From positions 8,308,001-8,372,000 of the forward strand of contig JAQQWL010000011.1 of the NCBI GenBank assembly GCA_038363925.1: a stretch of 64,000 nt of DNA, written 5' to 3'. The position numbers were made by a program, and so were the translations under genes. This DNA is from Apiospora phragmitis. Its lineage: Eukaryota > Ascomycota > Sordariomycetes > Amphisphaeriales > Apiosporaceae. Positions within the stretch are counted from its first letter, which is position 1. Each line of letters starts with the position of its first letter. Shown here one piece after another: positions 61,266 through 64,000 of the stretch. The notes under the pieces are model-generated. The model did no database searches. It was not told the DNA's origin and worked only from the letters and a program-made list of their open reading frames with translations.

Positions 61266-63325
61266 ATGTCGTCGAGAGCACACCATACCCGGGACTCTCC
61301 CGAGCCTATTACTCTCTATGCAGGCGGCGCTAGTATCTTCTGGCCTTCCGCTTCAGACACAGCGCAGCCTTCTGGCCAACATGGATACATGAGCAACGAG
61401 GATGAGCAGGGAAGGATCTTCGCCCACCAACCTCAGCAAGAGAGCAAGAAGAAGAGATCCAGACGCCATCTTCAAAAGGAAACGGGTACATGACGGTCCC
61501 CCATCTCAATTCACTGTATATACACTGCTAATTGTAGTAGCCCCCGCTCAAGCTGCAACCACCAGTGTCCAGATATCGTCGGCGACTGTGGGTCTGAAGG
61601 AAGATGACATTGCTCCAGAGGGCCTGCTCCTATGCCCCTTCAAGCTCGTCAGGCAGTATCCTTACAAATATGTTGGAAACATGAACCGACAGAAGGTACA
61701 TTTACCAAGAGATCATGATGACAAAGCCCTAACTTGGCTATTAGGTGCAACAGTTCTTCGATAATCGTCTCTTCCAGGATGAAGGCTGGGACATGTAGGT
61801 TGTCTTACTTGCTTTCTACTGTTATACTATACTCACCTGCCTTGTCCTTGTTAGGTTCTACATTTACGATCCCTCGTCCCGTCGGGAGCCGCTATTGCTG
61901 GGGTCTACTGCTGACTTCGAGGAATTCCTTCAATGTGCGAATCGAGAACTTCGCACTCTCCTCACAATACCCAGTGGGAAGGAGCAAGAGAAATTCAACC
62001 TCCGATTTCTTGGTTGCCCTCGCCCGCAGTTTGCTGGTAAAGCAGAAAGCCAAGATGCATATAATACATTGAAGAGCAAACTCGCCCAGTCCAGCTTCAA
62101 CTATATCAATCTCCAACCTACAGCTTTGACTTTCTTCAAGGACGAAATGGACAAGATCTATGAATCCGTCAAGACGCCCAAACCTAAGAAGGATCCCGCA
62201 GTTCAGCGAGCCAAGACCGTTGCAAAGCAAAAGAGTTTCGGTCAAACTACAAAGCGCGTGCAGCGTTATCTTGGTCTGCGTACCCGTACTGCGTATGCAG
62301 TCGGTCAAGGTAAAAGATCCCTTATCCGCGAGAGGATTTGCTATAATTGACTGCGGTTTGGAACAGATAAGTGGTGGAACATGTCGATGCCACCGCCCTT
62401 TAAAATTGAGAAGGCTGTTCGGTTTGTATGCATAGACGTGGAAGCTGATGAGTTCAATAACAAGAACGTCACAGAGGTTGGCATCGCTATACTTGATACT
62501 CAGGATATAGTTGAACTGCCTCCAGGTGAAGGCGGGAAGGACTGGTTCGGCAAGATCCAGGCGCACCACCTTCGCATACGAGAAGTAGCTCATCTGGTAA
62601 ACCGTCGCTTTGTCCAGGGTTGTCCTGAATATTTCGACTTCGGGGTAAGTTTCTTACCTGCAATATTCATTCATACCAATACTTACATTCTAACATCTTT
62701 TTAGTGACAGCGAAATTGTTCCTCGGAAGGACGTCGTCAGGAGAATCGAAGCCATTATCGGAAACGGTTATAATGACGAGAGTCCACTTGTTCTGGTTGG
62801 GCATGATATTGCTTCCGACATGAATTACCTCAAGGGCATCGGGTTCAACCTCTGGAGATCCCCTCTCTTTCTCGACGAAGTGGACACCAAGGGCATGTTC
62901 CAGCGTGTTCAGAGAGATCCCAAGGTCCGCAAGTTGGCAGTCATGTGCAACGAGCTAGGAATTCCGGGCCGCAATTTCCACAATGCTGGGAATGACGCGA
63001 TGCATACTCTCAGAGCGATGATTAATATGGCCGTGCTAAGAAAGACAGGATATCCAGAGATCGTCTCGACCAAGGAAGACCCTCGAGAAATCCCAAGGTA
63101 GGGTCCTACGCTAGATGAGGGATGAGACTCAATACTGACGTACTACAGCGAAGCAGAGTGGACCGACGGTGAGGATCAAGATGGTGGTTCATATTCCAGA
63201 TCACGGGAACCTGAAGACCGTAAGTAACTGACTCGCAGCTTTCATTACGAAGAGCCTTCTAACCAGGACCAGCACGACAAGCCCCTTCGGTATCGAACTC
63301 AAGCCCGCAGGCCCAGTGGTGGTAA
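61266..63325 (+). CDS. Gfd2/YDR514C-like protein with DEDDh exonuclease-type fold
   Basis: About 558 residues in eight exons: 61266-61485, 61538-61695, 61745-61794, 61855-62309, 62367-62644, 62705-63097, 63149-63219 and 63273-63325. The last acceptor could also be at 63266. The N-terminal half has FYIYDPSSRREPLLLGS and RVQRYLGLRT, seen in fungal Gfd2/YDR514C-like proteins. The C-terminal RNase H-like domain keeps the four DEDDh positions: FVCIDVEA (D and E), LVGHDIASDMNYL (D) and FHNAGNDAMHT (H and D). This predicts a 3'-5' exonuclease or a nucleic-acid-binding relative; yeast Gfd2 is linked to mRNA export, but the biochemical role here is unknown. Exon 5 ends in a G4 run (62642-62645) where one surplus G breaks the DFG-DSEIV junction. 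Convergent with TIM14. Confidence 0.88.
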
Positions 63326-63605
63326 AGGGCGTGGGCGTGTGCCAATTCACTAGATTTTCGGGAGCGTTGGGGGGGTATTAGTGATTGCGATGTTTTGCTT
63401 TTTCTATGTCAACTCGGATCAGAGGAGAGATAAGCCCTTGAAGGGCTGTCCGTGGTTGTATTCCATAGAATACGGACCCCGAACCAACCAAATGCGATGG
63501 CCGCCTGCCGAAAATGTCCCAAAATCGATTCCCAAACGCCGTCGCTTCGTACATGCCGTGGTGATTTTGTACATTATTTCTATACATGTGTCGCTCTAAT
63601 CGACA

Positions 63606-63929
63606 TTAGGGGTTCTTCTCGAGAAACTCCTTAGCTTCGTTGACCTTGGTGGCCAGGTAAGGACTGCCTCCTCTATCAGGGTGGTTGAGCAGCATGAGGG
63701 TTCGGTGGGCTTTTCGGACCTTCTCTTTTGTCACGGCACGTTCGCTACACCGAGTTAGTTTGTGGTTATCAGGCTTTTTCACCGACAGAGATCAGCCTTA
63801 CTTGAGAGATAGAATCAAGGATGCCTCCCGCTTCGTCATCCGAGACTCAAAGCCGCCCTTGTAGAAAGCCTTGCCCATAGCCCCAACACCACCTCGAGAT
63901 CGCCTCCATGCGACAAGTCCTGCACGTCC
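63606..63929 (-). CDS. PAM18: Tim14/Pam18 J-protein of the import motor, 3' part
   Basis: Pam18 (Tim14) is the J-protein that stimulates mitochondrial Hsp70 in the TIM23 motor. Two exons are visible, 63929-63802 and 63744-63606, with normal splice borders. They encode the end of the membrane anchor region ([20 protein letters not shown], then AFYKGGF) and the J domain: [20 protein letters not shown], then [20 protein letters not shown], ending EKNP. The HPD triad is present. The start and first exon lie beyond the window edge, behind an intron that begins above 63929. No frame break in the visible part. It is convergent with the Gfd2-like gene. Confidence 0.95.
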
Positions 63930-64000
63930 CTGGAATGGCGCACGTTAGTCCAAGGTAGTCGCTCAGTCGGTTCCAAAGCGACGACGGCAGTTTGCACGTA

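Noticed and set aside
49738..63325. A dedicated DNA-repair gene cluster (TOP3, KU80, Gfd2-like)
   Set aside because: Unrelated membrane-protein genes are interleaved and orientations differ; such genes are scattered in fungi and nothing in the sequence links them.

Overview
This is nuclear chromosomal DNA of a filamentous ascomycete, most likely a Sordariomycete. Introns are short (about 48-120 bases in nearly every gene), with GTAAGT/GTGAGT donors, CTAAC/CTAAT branch sites and CAG/TAG acceptors. Genes are spaced 0.3-5 kb apart on both strands, and products match typical Pezizomycotina housekeeping proteins. I support 25 protein genes, the last cut by the window edge. I saw no rRNA, tRNA, CRISPR array, complete transposon or biosynthetic gene cluster.

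Layout. 1-20 kb: IWR1 (-), a CBM48/AMPK-type glycogen-binding-domain protein (+), mitochondrial DEAD-box helicase MRH4 (+), a long disordered basic/acidic protein (+), TIP41 (-), a 728-residue orphan with a C-terminal triple repeat (-), SWC5 (-) and a MAPEG membrane protein (-). 20-33 kb: the CsbD-like HMP1-type protein (+), a MYND/SET protein (+), an NFKBIL1-like protein (-), an NSRP1-like splicing factor (+), TIM13 (-), a HAD phosphatase (+) and an L-type lectin cargo receptor (+). 33-44 kb: PKA catalytic subunit (+) behind a long pyrimidine-rich leader, a CorA-like transporter (+) and STB3 (-). 44-50 kb is a 5.3 kb gene-poor stretch. 50-64 kb: TOP3 (-), a DUF1295 membrane protein (+), a small Ser-rich protein (+), a TMEM205-like protein (-), KU80 (+), a Gfd2/YDR514C-like DEDDh nuclease-fold protein (+) and the 3' part of TIM14/PAM18 (-).

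The genes do not form one pathway. Themes that recur are genome maintenance (TOP3, KU80, HMP1-type), nutrient signalling (PKA, TIP41, STB3), chromatin and transcription (SWC5, IWR1, STB3) and mitochondrial import or translation (TIM13, TIM14, MRH4). Their adjacency looks incidental.

The strongest window-wide observation is technical or evolutionary. Up to 14 of the 25 genes are interrupted by a single-base gain or loss, mostly in short homopolymers, while the expected domain continues in the neighbouring frame. These are most simply residual assembly indels, so I annotate the genes as CDS spanning the break. The most novel-looking biology is the orphan gene with exact-period 69-bp repeats, an RGG-rich insert in TOP3, a start-stop upstream ORF before PKA, and a recurrent GGTAGGTA/TACCTACC motif in the intergenic DNA.
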